Below, in pieces: positions 27,897 to 36,582 of a stretch of DNA of 64,000 bases. Position 1 is the stretch's first letter, and each line of letters starts with the position of its first letter. The stretch is taken from NCBI RefSeq assembly GCF_002585305.1, contig NZ_NUNF01000020.1, forward strand, positions 154,528 to 218,527, written 5' to 3'. Made by a program: the position numbers and the translations under genes. The stretch is from Bacillus sp. AFS037270. Its GTDB lineage: Bacteria > Bacillota > Bacilli > Bacillales_B > DSM-18226. The notes beneath the pieces were generated by a model. That model saw only the letters and a list, made by a program, of their open reading frames with translations. It did not search any database and was not told the DNA's origin.

Positions 27897-29084
27897 TTAA
27901 ATGTTTTCGATAATCGTTGCTACACCTTGTCCTCCGCCTACACATAATGTAGCTAAACCAAAACGATCCTCACGTTTTTTCATTTCATGAATTAATGACA
28001 CCAAAATTCTTGCTCCGCTGGCACCAATTGGGTGACCTAATGCAATCGCACCGCCATTAACATTTAACTTTTCTTTATTAAAATGCAATTCGCGGTCTAC
28101 AGCGATTGATTGGGCAGCAAACGCTTCATTTGCCTCAATTAAATCAATATCTTCTAATGATAATGATGCAGTATTTAAAGCCTTTTTAACAGCTGGTACA
28201 GGTCCAATACCCATAATACTTGGATCAACACCAGCTACAGCATTTGCTTTAATAACTACTAATGGTTTAAGCTGCAATTCCTCAGCCTTTTTACGGCTCA
28301 TCACTACTAAAGCAGCAGCACCATCATTAATTCCTGAAGCATTACCAGCTGTTACACTTCCGTCCTTTTTAAAGGCTGGACGAAGTTTTTCTAGACTTGC
28401 TGCAGTTGTTCCAAACTTAGGGAACTCATCCTGACTGAACACACTTACTTGACCTTTACGACCAGGGACTTCAACAGGAACAATTTCATCTGCGAATCTA
28501 TTAGACTCAATCGCAGCTTGTGCCTTTTGTTGGCTCCATGCAGAAAATTCATCTTGCTCAACACGGGAAATTTCATATTTTTCGGCAAGGTTTTCAGCTG
28601 TAACACCCATGTGATAGTCATTTTCAGCACACCATAACCCATCTTGGATCATGCTGTCTAGAATTTTCTGATCACCCATTTTAAATCCGTTACGGCCGCC
28701 TTTTAATATATATGGAGACTGACTCATATTTTCCATACCGCCTGCCACTACCACTTCAGCTTCGCCTGAAAGAATGGCTTGTGTGGCCAAGTGCACGGCT
28801 CTTAAGCCTGAACCACAAACCATATTAATAGACAATGCTGGTGCTTCTTGTGGAACTCCAGCTGCAAGGGAAGCTTGTCTAGCTGGATTTTGGCCTGCAC
28901 CAGCTTGTAACACATTACCCATAATAACTTGATCAACACTAGCTGGAGTAATACCTGCTCTTTCAATTGCCGCTTTTATTACTGTGGCACCAAGCACTTT
29001 AGCTGAAACATTTTGTAAACTCCCTAGGAAACTTCCAATTGGTGTTCTAACAGCACTTACAATTACAACCTCATTTACTGTCAT
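27897..29084 (-). CDS. Acetyl-CoA C-acetyltransferase (thiolase)
   Basis: This 395-residue biosynthetic or degradative thiolase condenses two acetyl-CoA to acetoacetyl-CoA or the reverse. It has the acyl-accepting Cys in [34 protein letters not shown] and the second Cys in [13 protein letters not shown] 29084 is chosen because GGGAGTG lies six bases upstream; ATG 29099 is in frame. Located next to the PHA genes, it probably supplies acetoacetyl-CoA for 3-hydroxybutyrate units. It is separated from them by the damaged IS and runs on the other strand. Confidence 0.92.
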   Translation of the reverse strand: MTVNEVVIVSAVRTPIGSFLGSLQNVSAKVLGATVIKAAIERAGITPASVDQVIMGNVLQAGAGQNPARQASLAAGVPQEAPALSINMVCGSGLRAVHLATQAILSGEAEVVVAGGMENMSQSPYILKGGRNGFKMGDQKILDSMIQDGLWCAENDYHMGVTAENLAEKYEISRVEQDEFSAWSQQKAQAAIESNRFADEIVPVEVPGRKGQVSVFSQDEFPKFGTTAASLEKLRPAFKKDGSVTAGNASGINDGAAALVVMSRKKAEELQLKPLVVIKANAVAGVDPSIMGIGPVPAVKKALNTASLSLEDIDLIEANEAFAAQSIAVDRELHFNKEKLNVNGGAIALGHPIGASGARILVSLIHEMKKREDRFGLATLCVGGGQGVATIIENI

Positions 29085-29504
29085 CTGAATCACTCCCATA
29101 ATAAATTTATTATACTCCTATGTATAATTCCTCTCATATGATACTACATATGGTAGCTAGTTTTATCAGTAACTCTTCGACAAATTTAGAGGTTAATTTA
29201 ATAAAGTAAATAAATGGATTCCGCTAAAATCACTCTATCGGGGGGAGGAACTTATGCGGGGAAAATCCAATTGAGAGTGGATAAAAGTATAATTTTAAAT
29301 TTACAACCAAACCAAAAGAAGACGTAAGAAGTTTGTCCAAATAGATAGAGAGAATTTTGTAGAAATCTAGCAGAAATTGTAGAAATGTATTCCAAGTTAG
29401 ATTAACTACTTTCAGTTTTTAGGAAAGCTTTTTGTAAATTAGTAAAACAATTTGTCAAATATAGTTAAAGTGTTTTGGCTTTCTTTGATGATAAATAAAG
29501 AGAG
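29085..29504. other. Gene-free stretch upstream of the thiolase
   Basis: This 420-bp AT-rich stretch lies between the thiolase start and the left end of the IS. It should hold the thiolase promoter. I see no ORF of note; a GGGGGAGG followed by ATG at 29253 gives only a few codons. No clear repeat was seen. Confidence 0.6.
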
Positions 29505-31090
29505 AAGGGAGTAACATCCATATGAAATTATTCCCTTCAGATTGTCGAAAAATCCGAAAAATTACGGGTTTGCCGGCAGTCTTTTTTGTATAATTGGAAT
29601 ATAGATATTTATTTGAGGTGGATGGAATGCTAAGTAAGAATACACAGATAAATCGTGACTAATTAGAAATTATAGCTTTAGAACAACTTGTGCCTGCAAA
29701 CCATTTGGTGCGCAAGATAGAAGCGTCTATTGATTTTTCATTTATCTATCCTCTTGTCCAAGATATGTATTCTTCAGAAAGAAGACGCCCAAGCATAGAC
29801 CCTGTGATATTAATAAAAAATGCCTTTCATCAATATACCTTCGGTATTCGCTCTATGCGTAAAACTATTGAAGAAATTGAAACAAATATGGCTTATCGTT
29901 GGTTCCTAGGATTTGGATTTTATGATAAAATACCTCACTTCTCAACCTTCGGTAAAAATTATGAACGACGTGTTAAAGATACAGATTTATTTGAACAGAT
30001 CTTCTATCGTATTTTGAAGGAAGCCTCAGATAAAAAATTGATTAGTAATGAGCATGTATTTATTGATTCGACACATGTTAAAGCAAGTGCGAATAAACAT
30101 AAATTCGAGAAGAAAATAGTTCGAAAAGAATCGAAAGCATACGAGGCAAGACTTCAAGAGATCAGCGGCCGCATGAAATGATTATGCGAACTGTTTTGTA
30201 CGCTCGTCTTTTATGTAATAACCACTCTCAGGGGCAGTAGTACTTTCTTTTATTTCCTTAAATTCCTCTTTCTCAAATTTATCTGGTGGAAAGGGGCTTT
30301 ATATTATGTTCTTCACGGTCTCTATTAATCTCCACCTGGGAATCTCCCTGATAGTGTCATTTTCGAACCATTATTGATAAAGGTTATCGAGAAACAAGGG
30401 AAACCTTTTGCTGTTGCTGCTGATGCTGGATATAAAACACCTGCTATTGCCCAATACATATTTGAAAACGATATGATGCCTGCTTTACCTTATACTCTCC
30501 CTCGTACGAAAGAGGGTTACATGAAAAAATATGAATATGTTTATGATGAATACTACGATTGTTATATTTGTCTGCAAGGACAAGTATTGAAATATGCAAC
30601 TGCGACGAAGGAAGGCTATCGTCAATACTTCTCTAAACCAATTGAATGTGAAAAATGTCCATTGCTTTCAAAATGCAGCCAGAGTAAAGAACATAAAAAA
30701 CTCATTCAGCGCCATGTCTGGGAACACTATATAGAAGAGGTCGAATACCTTCGTTCTACACAAGAGAATAAAAGCATTTACGCAAGACGAAAGAAACCAT
30801 TGAACGTGTTTTTGCAGATGCTAAGGAAAAGCATGGTATGCGTTGGATAACCTTAAGAGGCCTAAAAAAATTGTCCATGCAAGCGATGCTTACTTTTGCT
30901 GCCATGAATTTAAAAAAGATGGCCACCTGGACATGGAAAAGTCCAAAAAAGGCGTAATAATAGGCATAGGATAGGCCTAACTATTGCTCATACGAGCAAA
31001 AATACAACAAAAAGGCACCCGAATTGGCTCATCCGGATGCCTTTTGTCTACAATCTGAAGGGAGTAACATCCAAATGATGTTATTCCCTT
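29505..31090 (+). mobile_element. Decayed IS1182-type insertion sequence
   Basis: The element is bounded by 41-bp inverted ends (29505-29545 and 31050-31090). Their inner parts match perfectly (TCCCTTCAGATTGT). Their outer parts each contain a palindrome of GGGA(G/A)TAACATC type. The single transposase gene is broken at several places. A hairpin near 31009-31047 (AAAAAGGCA / GATGCCTTTT) follows the gene as a terminator. No target-site duplication is obvious (AGAG left, GTTT right). Confidence 0.82.
29627..30957 (+). pseudogene. IS1182 family transposase, multiply disrupted
   Basis: The reading starts at ATG 29627 (MLSKNTQINRD). It is hit by TAA at 29660, where the family has a Gln-like codon, then continues as LEIIALEQLVPANHLVRKIE up to about 30160. 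From about 30161 to 30333 the DNA is inverted: its minus strand encodes the missing middle (EINRDREEHN, then SGYYIKDERTKQFA, then SFHAAAD), with one more stop and a one-base shift. Forward coding resumes at PGNLPDSVIFEPL and runs to about 30793. There one lost G shifts the frame before the C terminus (ETIERVFADAKEKHGMRW to the TAA at 30955). The gene cannot make active transposase. Confidence 0.88.
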
Positions 31091-31159
31091 GTTTTGTGTT
31101 TACTCGAAATAAAATTTTACTTTTCTAATTGAATCTTCAAGAGCTATACCAGTCGGATT

Positions 31160-31894
31160 CTAAATCACCAAACCTCCATCAACACTCAAAACTGTTCCGT
31201 TAATATACTTTGCATCATCTGAGGCCAAGAAAAGGTAGGCAGCTGCAATATCTTCAGGTTTCCCAAGTTTTTTAAGTGGGGTTTTATCCTTCATATAATT
31301 GAGAACCTTATCTGGAACAGCCGCAGTCATGCCTGTTTCTATGAAGCCAGGGGCAACCGCATTGACTCGAATTCCTTTTGGCCCAAATTCCTTACCCCAG
31401 CTTTTAGTTAATCCAATTACCCCAGCCTTTGTCGCTGCATAATTGGTTTGCCCAATATTCCCATAAAGTCCGACAACGGACGAAGCATTCAGGATCACAC
31501 CCGAACCTTGTTTTAACATAATAGGAGCGACCGCTTTTGTGCATTTAAAGACACCCGACAAGTTAACTGAAATAACTTTCTCCCAATCTGATTCCTCCAT
31601 TTTTGTAAGAAATCCATCAAGGGTGATACCAGCATTGTTTATCAAGACATCGATTTTACCGTGTTTTTGGATAATAGATTGAACCATTTCTTCGATTTGG
31701 GAGCTATCGGTTACGTTTACTTGAAAGAATTCTGCTTTTTCAGTATTCATTTCTTCCAATGCTTTTCTTCCAGCTGTTTCGTCATAATCACATATAACCA
31801 CATTCGCTCCTTCGTTTAGAAACTTTATTGCTGTTTCTTTTCCTATTCCTTGTGCTCCGCCGGTAATTAAAACAACGCTTTCATTAAACTTCAA
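31160..31894 (-). CDS. Short-chain dehydrogenase, FabG/PhaB-like
   Basis: This NAD(P)-dependent reductase of about 244 residues has the glycine-rich motif TGGAQGIG, NNAG, the catalytic Ser-Tyr-Lys set (NASSVVG, then YAATKAG) and the C-terminal GTVLSVDGG. TTG 31894 is chosen because AGAGGTGG lies just upstream and the protein then begins MKFNES, like other FabG proteins. ATG 31921 is an alternative. It resembles the divergent phaB gene in fold and may reduce acetoacetyl-CoA or a longer 3-ketoacyl-CoA. Confidence 0.85.
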   Translation of the reverse strand: MKFNESVVLITGGAQGIGKETAIKFLNEGANVVICDYDETAGRKALEEMNTEKAEFFQVNVTDSSQIEEMVQSIIQKHGKIDVLINNAGITLDGFLTKMEESDWEKVISVNLSGVFKCTKAVAPIMLKQGSGVILNASSVVGLYGNIGQTNYAATKAGVIGLTKSWGKEFGPKGIRVNAVAPGFIETGMTAAVPDKVLNYMKDKTPLKKLGKPEDIAAAYLFLASDDAKYINGTVLSVDGGLVI

Positions 31895-32344
31895 ACTTAC
31901 CACCTCTTTTTTAAAATTCATTCAACCACCAGAATTCATGAAGAGAAACCATTCAGTCTGAAATTTTGTCTAAATTGTGAACAAAAAAGCAGCGAATAAT
32001 AGAAATTTGTCGATACTTGTTGAAAAAACGACTAATCTTTAGCCGCTAAACAACCGACTATCGTTTAAAAAACAATAGCGATTTGCTAAAAATACTATTC
32101 AATTTATAACAAAAATAGAACAAAGGAAAAATTATCCACCGGTTTTGGAAGCGCTTAAACCACTGATACTATTGGGTTTAAGAGGTTTATAAAAAATTTC
32201 TCTATATGTAATTCACATTGAGGTTAGAAATTTGTCGTAATATGCAATAATATATTTAGATTATTTTTAATGTTTGTTCTTTAATTGTTTGAAGGATGTT
32301 AGTATGATTAAAATGTCGATAAAAAGTTCAAGGAGGAATAAAAA
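31895..32344. other. Intergenic region between the dehydrogenase and phaR, with a possible cre site
   Basis: This is a 450-bp divergent region. TGGAAGCGCTTAAA at 32146-32159 partly fits the Bacillus catabolite-response element (TGWAANCGNTNWCA, two mismatches). Genes phaP and phaQ, which precede phaR in Priestia megaterium, are absent here. I see no other clear element. Confidence 0.4.
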
Positions 32345-32740
32345 TTGACAACAAATTTTAATGTTTTTGAAGCTTGGAAGGATCTTTATAACCAGACTAG
32401 TAATTTATACGATGAAAAAATCATGGAGACTTTTCCTTCCCAGGGGATCGGGCAACTTTTAGACATGAATCTACAATTTAAAAAATTTCTTGACGAAACA
32501 ACAGAAAAATATTTAGAACTTGGCAATCTGCCATCACGCAAGGATCTTGCTAACTTATCTTCTCAAATTGTTAATGTCGATACAAAGGTCGATAGCTTAG
32601 AAGAACTGCTAGAGGATAAATTGGAGAGCACTGACAATCAGGTGTCTTTTAAAAGCGAATTATCGGAATTGAAATCCGAAATGAAGAATCTGGATAAAAA
32701 ACTGAATCAAATTCTATCCATTTTAAAGACTAAAGAATAA
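32345..32740 (+). CDS. phaR: Class IV PHA synthase subunit PhaR
   Basis: This is the small subunit needed with PhaC for polyhydroxyalkanoate synthesis on granules. It has 131 residues, starts at TTG and has AAGGAGGAATAAAAA directly before it. It opens with FNVFEAWKDLYNQTSNLYDE. The C-terminal half is a likely coiled coil (DTKVDSLEELLEDKLESTDN, then LKSEMKNLDKKLNQILSILK). It is shorter than I expect for Priestia PhaR, mainly in the C-terminal part. It is first in the phaR-phaB-phaC operon. Confidence 0.87.
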   Translation: MTTNFNVFEAWKDLYNQTSNLYDEKIMETFPSQGIGQLLDMNLQFKKFLDETTEKYLELGNLPSRKDLANLSSQIVNVDTKVDSLEELLEDKLESTDNQVSFKSELSELKSEMKNLDKKLNQILSILKTKE

Positions 32741-32773
32741 CCTACATACTAACACCAATGGGGGATGAAAAAC

Positions 32774-33517
32774 ATGACAAATTTAAATGGTAAAGTAGCA
32801 ATTGTAACAGGCGGCAGCAGAGGTATTGGTGCAGCTATTTCGATGGAACTTGCAAGACAGGGTGTAAAAGTGGTTCTTAACTTTGTTTCCCGTGAAGAAC
32901 TAGCTGAAAAGATGGTAGCAGATATAAATGAAATCGGTGGGGAAGCTTATGCAGTTCGTGCGGACGTTTCCAATATCGAGGATGCAGCACATCTTGTACA
33001 GGAAGCCATTGATCATTTCGGAAGAGTAGATATTTTGGTTAATAATGCCGGTATTACGAGAGATAGCACATTTAAAAAGCTAAGCTCAGAGGATTGGAGA
33101 AGAGTAATTGATGTTAATTTAAACAGTGTTTACAACACAACATCTGCTGCACTTCCTTACCTTCTCGAATCAGATGCAGGCCGCATTATCAACATTTCAT
33201 CCATTATCGGACAAGCTGGCGGGTTTGGTCAAACCAACTATGCAGCAGCAAAAGCCGGTCTAATTGGATACACAAAATCTTTAGCGCTTGAGTTAGCTAA
33301 AACAAATGTAACCGTTAATGCAATTTGCCCTGGATTTATCGGAACTGAAATGGTTCAAGCAATCCCTGAAAAAGTTCTAGCTGGAATTGTAGAAAAAGTT
33401 CCGCAAAAACGTCTAGGAAAACCGGAAGAAGTAGCTCGCGGGGTTGCTTTCCTATGTAGTGATGGAGCCTATATTACTGGACAGCAGCTTAATATTAATG
33501 GCGGACTTTACATGTAA
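32774..33517 (+). CDS. phaB: Acetoacetyl-CoA reductase PhaB
   Basis: This 247-residue short-chain dehydrogenase would reduce acetoacetyl-CoA to (R)-3-hydroxybutyryl-CoA with NADPH. It has TGGSRGIG, NNAGITRD, NISSIIGQAGGFGQTNYAAAKAG (Ser, Tyr and Lys of the active site) and the C-terminal YITGQQLNINGG. ATG 32774 is preferred, with GGGGGA seven bases upstream; ATG 32765 is in frame. It lies between phaR and phaC, which strongly supports the role. Confidence 0.9.
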   Translation: MTNLNGKVAIVTGGSRGIGAAISMELARQGVKVVLNFVSREELAEKMVADINEIGGEAYAVRADVSNIEDAAHLVQEAIDHFGRVDILVNNAGITRDSTFKKLSSEDWRRVIDVNLNSVYNTTSAALPYLLESDAGRIINISSIIGQAGGFGQTNYAAAKAGLIGYTKSLALELAKTNVTVNAICPGFIGTEMVQAIPEKVLAGIVEKVPQKRLGKPEEVARGVAFLCSDGAYITGQQLNINGGLYM

Positions 33518-33583
33518 TTGTCATGAAGGCAGAAATCTATGTATATAGTAAATAATAATTAAGCTAAGGAAGGAGTGAACAAC

Positions 33584-34672
33584 ATGAGCGTACTTGCGGA
33601 AAAAGATTGGGACATGTTTTTTGACGCACTCCCTGAAGAGTACGGAACGCAAATCAAACGTGTCATGAAGGCAACCCAAGTGTTAACTGTTGATCCTAAG
33701 CCAGAAGTAGGTCCTACTCCCAAAGAGGTGATTTGGACTAAGAATAAAACGAAACTCTATCGTTATGTTTCTGAACAGCCGAAGAAACATAAAATCCCAT
33801 TACTATTGATTTATGCATTAATCAATAAGCCATACGTTTTGGATTTAACTAAGGGCGGAAGTTTGATAGAATATCTAGTTAATAATGGATTTGACGTCTA
33901 TCTTCTTGATTGGGGTACACCTGGATATGAAGATCGTAATATGAAACTAGATGATTTTATTATCGACTATATCCCTCGGGCCGTTAAAAAAGTCTTAAAG
34001 ACATCAAAAGTTGATGAATTGTCCATTCTTGGTTATTGCATGGGCGGTACGATGACGTCTATTTTTGCAGCTCTTTACCCTGAATTACCGATTCGTAATC
34101 TGATCTATATGACAAGTCCGTTTGATTTTGAAGATTCTGGTTCATATGGTGCTATGTTAAATGAAAAATACTTTAATATTGATAAAGTAGTAGATACCCT
34201 TGGGGTGATTCCACCTGAAATGATTGACTATGGAAACAAGCTGTCAAAGCCAATGGCTAACTTCTATGGGCCATTTGTAAGTCTAGTTGATCGTGTTGAT
34301 AATGAAAAATTTGTAAAAAGCTTTAAACTGCTGCAAAAGTGGTTAAACGATGGTATTCCATTCCCAGGTGAATCTTATCGCCAGTGGATCAGAGATTTTT
34401 ATCAAAAAAACAAGCTGATTAAAGGGGAATTGGTCGTTCGTGGCCGCAAAGTTGATTTGAAGAATATCACGGCTAATGTACTAAATTTAGCAGGCCAAAA
34501 TGACTTAATTGCCCAGCCACATATGGTAGAAGCTTTGATGGATGTTATTTCTAGTAAAGACAAACAGTTTAAAAATTTACCAGTTGGTCATACGTCAATT
34601 ACATTTGGAAGCCAAGCTTCCAAAATTACCTACCCAACCATTGGCGATTGGCTGGCTGAACGTTCTAATTAA
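33584..34672 (+). CDS. phaC: Class IV polyhydroxyalkanoate synthase PhaC
   Basis: This is the catalytic subunit that polymerises 3-hydroxyacyl-CoA on the storage granule. The 362-residue alpha/beta-hydrolase has the lipase-like box GYCMGG with the nucleophilic Cys, the Asp in AGQNDLIAQP and the His in PVGHTSI. ATG 33584 has AAGGAGTG five bases before it; GTG 33575 is in frame but overlaps the site. The length fits class III/IV synthases, which need PhaE or PhaR. It ends the operon before a strong terminator. Confidence 0.93.
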   Translation: MSVLAEKDWDMFFDALPEEYGTQIKRVMKATQVLTVDPKPEVGPTPKEVIWTKNKTKLYRYVSEQPKKHKIPLLLIYALINKPYVLDLTKGGSLIEYLVNNGFDVYLLDWGTPGYEDRNMKLDDFIIDYIPRAVKKVLKTSKVDELSILGYCMGGTMTSIFAALYPELPIRNLIYMTSPFDFEDSGSYGAMLNEKYFNIDKVVDTLGVIPPEMIDYGNKLSKPMANFYGPFVSLVDRVDNEKFVKSFKLLQKWLNDGIPFPGESYRQWIRDFYQKNKLIKGELVVRGRKVDLKNITANVLNLAGQNDLIAQPHMVEALMDVISSKDKQFKNLPVGHTSITFGSQASKITYPTIGDWLAERSN

Positions 34673-34693
34673 TCATCAGCCTAAAACATTTAT

Positions 34694-34732
34694 ACCAAAA
34701 AGTGAGTGTTTTTAAACACTCACTTTTTGTAT
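34694..34732. terminator. Terminator after phaC
   Basis: A 16-bp stem (CAAAAAGTGAGTGTTT / AAACACTCACTTTTTG) lies 20 bases after the phaC stop. Confidence 0.9.
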
Positions 34733-34884
34733 AGGTGAAAATTATTAATTAAATTACTAAAAAATATCAAGACAAATAATTATTTAAATGAACGGTTTTC
34801 ATTATTAAAATAATTATTATTCTTACTTTACTTATAGGATTAATTGGGTTAAAATTTAAATAATTCAAAAAAGAAGTTAGCTGA

Positions 34885-34896
34885 TTGGTCGACCAA
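34885..34896. promoter_or_regulatory. Perfect 12-bp palindrome, possible operator
   Basis: TTGGTCGACCAA is perfectly symmetric and sits just before a hairpin and about 110 bases before the LysR start. It could be a binding site for a TetR- or MarR-type repressor. No cognate protein is identified. Confidence 0.35.
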
Positions 34897-34940
34897 AGGC
34901 TCCTAAACGCATAATGCGGAAAGGGGCCTTTTTTATTTTT
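34895..34940 (+). terminator. Orphan terminator-like hairpin upstream of the LysR gene
   Basis: AAAGGCTCC pairs with GGGGCCTTT (one G-U pair) and is followed by TTTTATTTTT. No gene reads into it after the phaC terminator. The rest of the 34733-35004 gap is AT-rich without features. Confidence 0.6.
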
Positions 34941-35004
34941 AGTAAACAAATAGCCAATGAAGTATTAATTAACGCTTCATAGTAGGTCAAAAAGGGGTGT
35001 TAGA

Positions 35005-35907
35005 ATGAATATTGATCATCTTGATGCTTTTATGTATGTGGTTCATCTTGAAAGTATCCACAAAGCAGCAGAAGCACTTTATTTATCTCAGCCAACCGTA
35101 ACAGCGAGAATTAAAACATTAGAGCAGGACCTTGGCATCGAACTTTTTTTACGAAAGGGGAGAGGTTTGACACTATCTGAGGAGGGAAAAGCATTTATTC
35201 CTTATGCAGAACAAATTATTCGTACTTATCAACAAGGGAAGAAACTATTAAAAAAAGAAGACCATCCAGAGGAAATCGTGATTGGAGCGAATTTAATTAC
35301 ATCACAATATTTTATACCATTTGCCCTTCCTTCCTTAAAAAAAGCGCATCCTGAGCTTCGATTTAAATTTATTTCAGCTTCAAACGAAGTATTGCTTGAG
35401 AAACTGCTGCAAAGGCAGGTTGATATCGCCTTCTTAAAGGATGTTAATCATCGAGGAGTGAAAAATCATGAGCTTCTAAATAATGCTGTAAAATTAGTAG
35501 TTTATCCTGGACACTTATTTCAATTTCAAAAGAAAATCACTGTTCAACAATTAGCAAATGAACCTTTGGTATTTTTTGAATGCGGGGCTTTTGATTGGAA
35601 TCGTGTTTATCATTTATTTGAAGTAGCCAATATTGAGCCAAAAATAGATTTTCTTGTTGATCACCTCGAGGTAGCAAAATCTATTATTCTTAATAAACAT
35701 GGCATAGGTTTCTTACCATCCTTAAGTATTAAAGATGAACTTCAACGGGGAGATCTTATTGAGATAGATGTGTCTCATCTCCTGCAAATTCAGCAGCATA
35801 TTTATGCCACCCATCTAATCAATGGCTTTGCACATAGGCTGGTCTGGGATGATATCCTTTTGTCCGTTAAGGAATTTAACAATCAAAGCATACTGACCAT
35901 TAATTAA
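35005..35907 (+). CDS. LysR family transcriptional regulator (YtlI-like context)
   Basis: This is a 300-residue LysR protein with an N-terminal helix-turn-helix (SIHKAAEALYLSQPTVTARI, then LEQDLGIELFLRKGRGLTL) and a C-terminal effector domain (about 90-290). The ATG has AAAGGGGTG upstream. It heads the organic-sulfur cluster. In B. subtilis the comparable ytm operon is activated by the LysR protein YtlI, so a similar role is likely, sensing a sulfur metabolite. The effector cannot be named. Confidence 0.85.
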   Translation: MNIDHLDAFMYVVHLESIHKAAEALYLSQPTVTARIKTLEQDLGIELFLRKGRGLTLSEEGKAFIPYAEQIIRTYQQGKKLLKKEDHPEEIVIGANLITSQYFIPFALPSLKKAHPELRFKFISASNEVLLEKLLQRQVDIAFLKDVNHRGVKNHELLNNAVKLVVYPGHLFQFQKKITVQQLANEPLVFFECGAFDWNRVYHLFEVANIEPKIDFLVDHLEVAKSIILNKHGIGFLPSLSIKDELQRGDLIEIDVSHLLQIQQHIYATHLINGFAHRLVWDDILLSVKEFNNQSILTIN

Positions 35908-35970
35908 AATTTCTAATGAAAAGAATAAATTATTCTATTACTAAACGTATTGTCATTTCTCACTTCTAGG

Positions 35971-35977
35971 TGATAGG
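35971..35977. promoter_or_regulatory. TGATAGG motif near sulfur genes
   Basis: TGATAGG or its complement CCTATCA recurs at 35971, 36471, 48118 and 48151, with CTATCA at 48083. All lie in gaps before sulfur-cluster genes. It is a possible site for the LysR protein. This is inferred only from recurrence. Confidence 0.3.
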
Positions 35978-36034
35978 ATTAACCTCAGGTAAATACACTT
36001 TTTGACTAAACTTTGGATAATTATTGCTGTAAAT

Positions 36035-36048
36035 CCGACTATTCAAGT
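36035..36048 (+). promoter_or_regulatory. CCGACTATTC motif, upstream copy
   Basis: CCGACTATTCAAGT lies before the 36080 gene. Close relatives are at 37639 (ACCAACTATTCAGGT), 49932 (CCGACTAAATTC) and 54292 (CCGACTATTCGTGT), all upstream of sulfur-cluster genes. It may be a shared operator or -35 region. Confidence 0.35.
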
Positions 36049-36079
36049 GTGTATTCTTGGGTATAAAAGGAGGATGTTG

Positions 36080-36415
36080 ATGATGAAAGCGCAAAATGTA
36101 AATGATGTAAGACCTTTTATTAAACCGAAAAAACTAAATTCCTTTGGATCGTTTAAATATCTAAATTTGCCAGATTTACAGTTTTTTATCTGGTGCAATA
36201 AACAATATAGAGTCAATAGAGGAATCTATAATACGATTGATCAATGGTTTTACGAATATGGGATTATTAATATTTATTATCGCAGAATTCAGCTTTTAGC
36301 CTTTTTAGATTCTGTTAAAGAGGACTTGAATGAACCTCATTTATCTAAATTTATTAGATTTGGTCATGGAGGTCTTACTAAAAGACTGAATGATTTTATC
36401 AATAATAAGGATTAA
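36080..36415 (+). CDS. Small protein of unknown function
   Basis: This is a basic, aromatic-rich soluble protein of 111 residues (FFIWCNKQYRVNRGIYNTID, RFGHGGLTKRLNDFI). I do not recognise a family. The start is set at ATG 36080, six bases after AAAGGAGG; ATG 36074 and 36083 are alternatives. The earlier in-frame TTG at 36002 has no ribosome site. It has a CCGACTATTC motif upstream like the sulfur genes, so it may be co-regulated with them. Confidence 0.6.
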   Translation: MMKAQNVNDVRPFIKPKKLNSFGSFKYLNLPDLQFFIWCNKQYRVNRGIYNTIDQWFYEYGIINIYYRRIQLLAFLDSVKEDLNEPHLSKFIRFGHGGLTKRLNDFINNKD

Positions 36416-36582
36416 GTTTTTTATTATCGTAATAGAGCGATAGATTTTTTTAATCAAATACAACAAATTTCCTATCAGAGAAAGTATTGCGATGTCCTCA
36501 TTGCCAGTGTAGGATAAAAAACAATAAATAAAAAACATACTTTTCTGATTGGTTAAGTTAGAAAAAACGGAGGGAAATATCA

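Noticed and set aside
29253..29275. ATG after GGGGGAGG upstream of the IS
   Set aside because: The frame stops after a few codons.
29505..31090. Target-site duplication of the IS
   Set aside because: Flanking bases do not match on the two sides.
35908..36582. SAM (S-box) or T-box riboswitch before sulfur genes
   Set aside because: No conserved riboswitch core sequences could be recognised in any sulfur-cluster leader.
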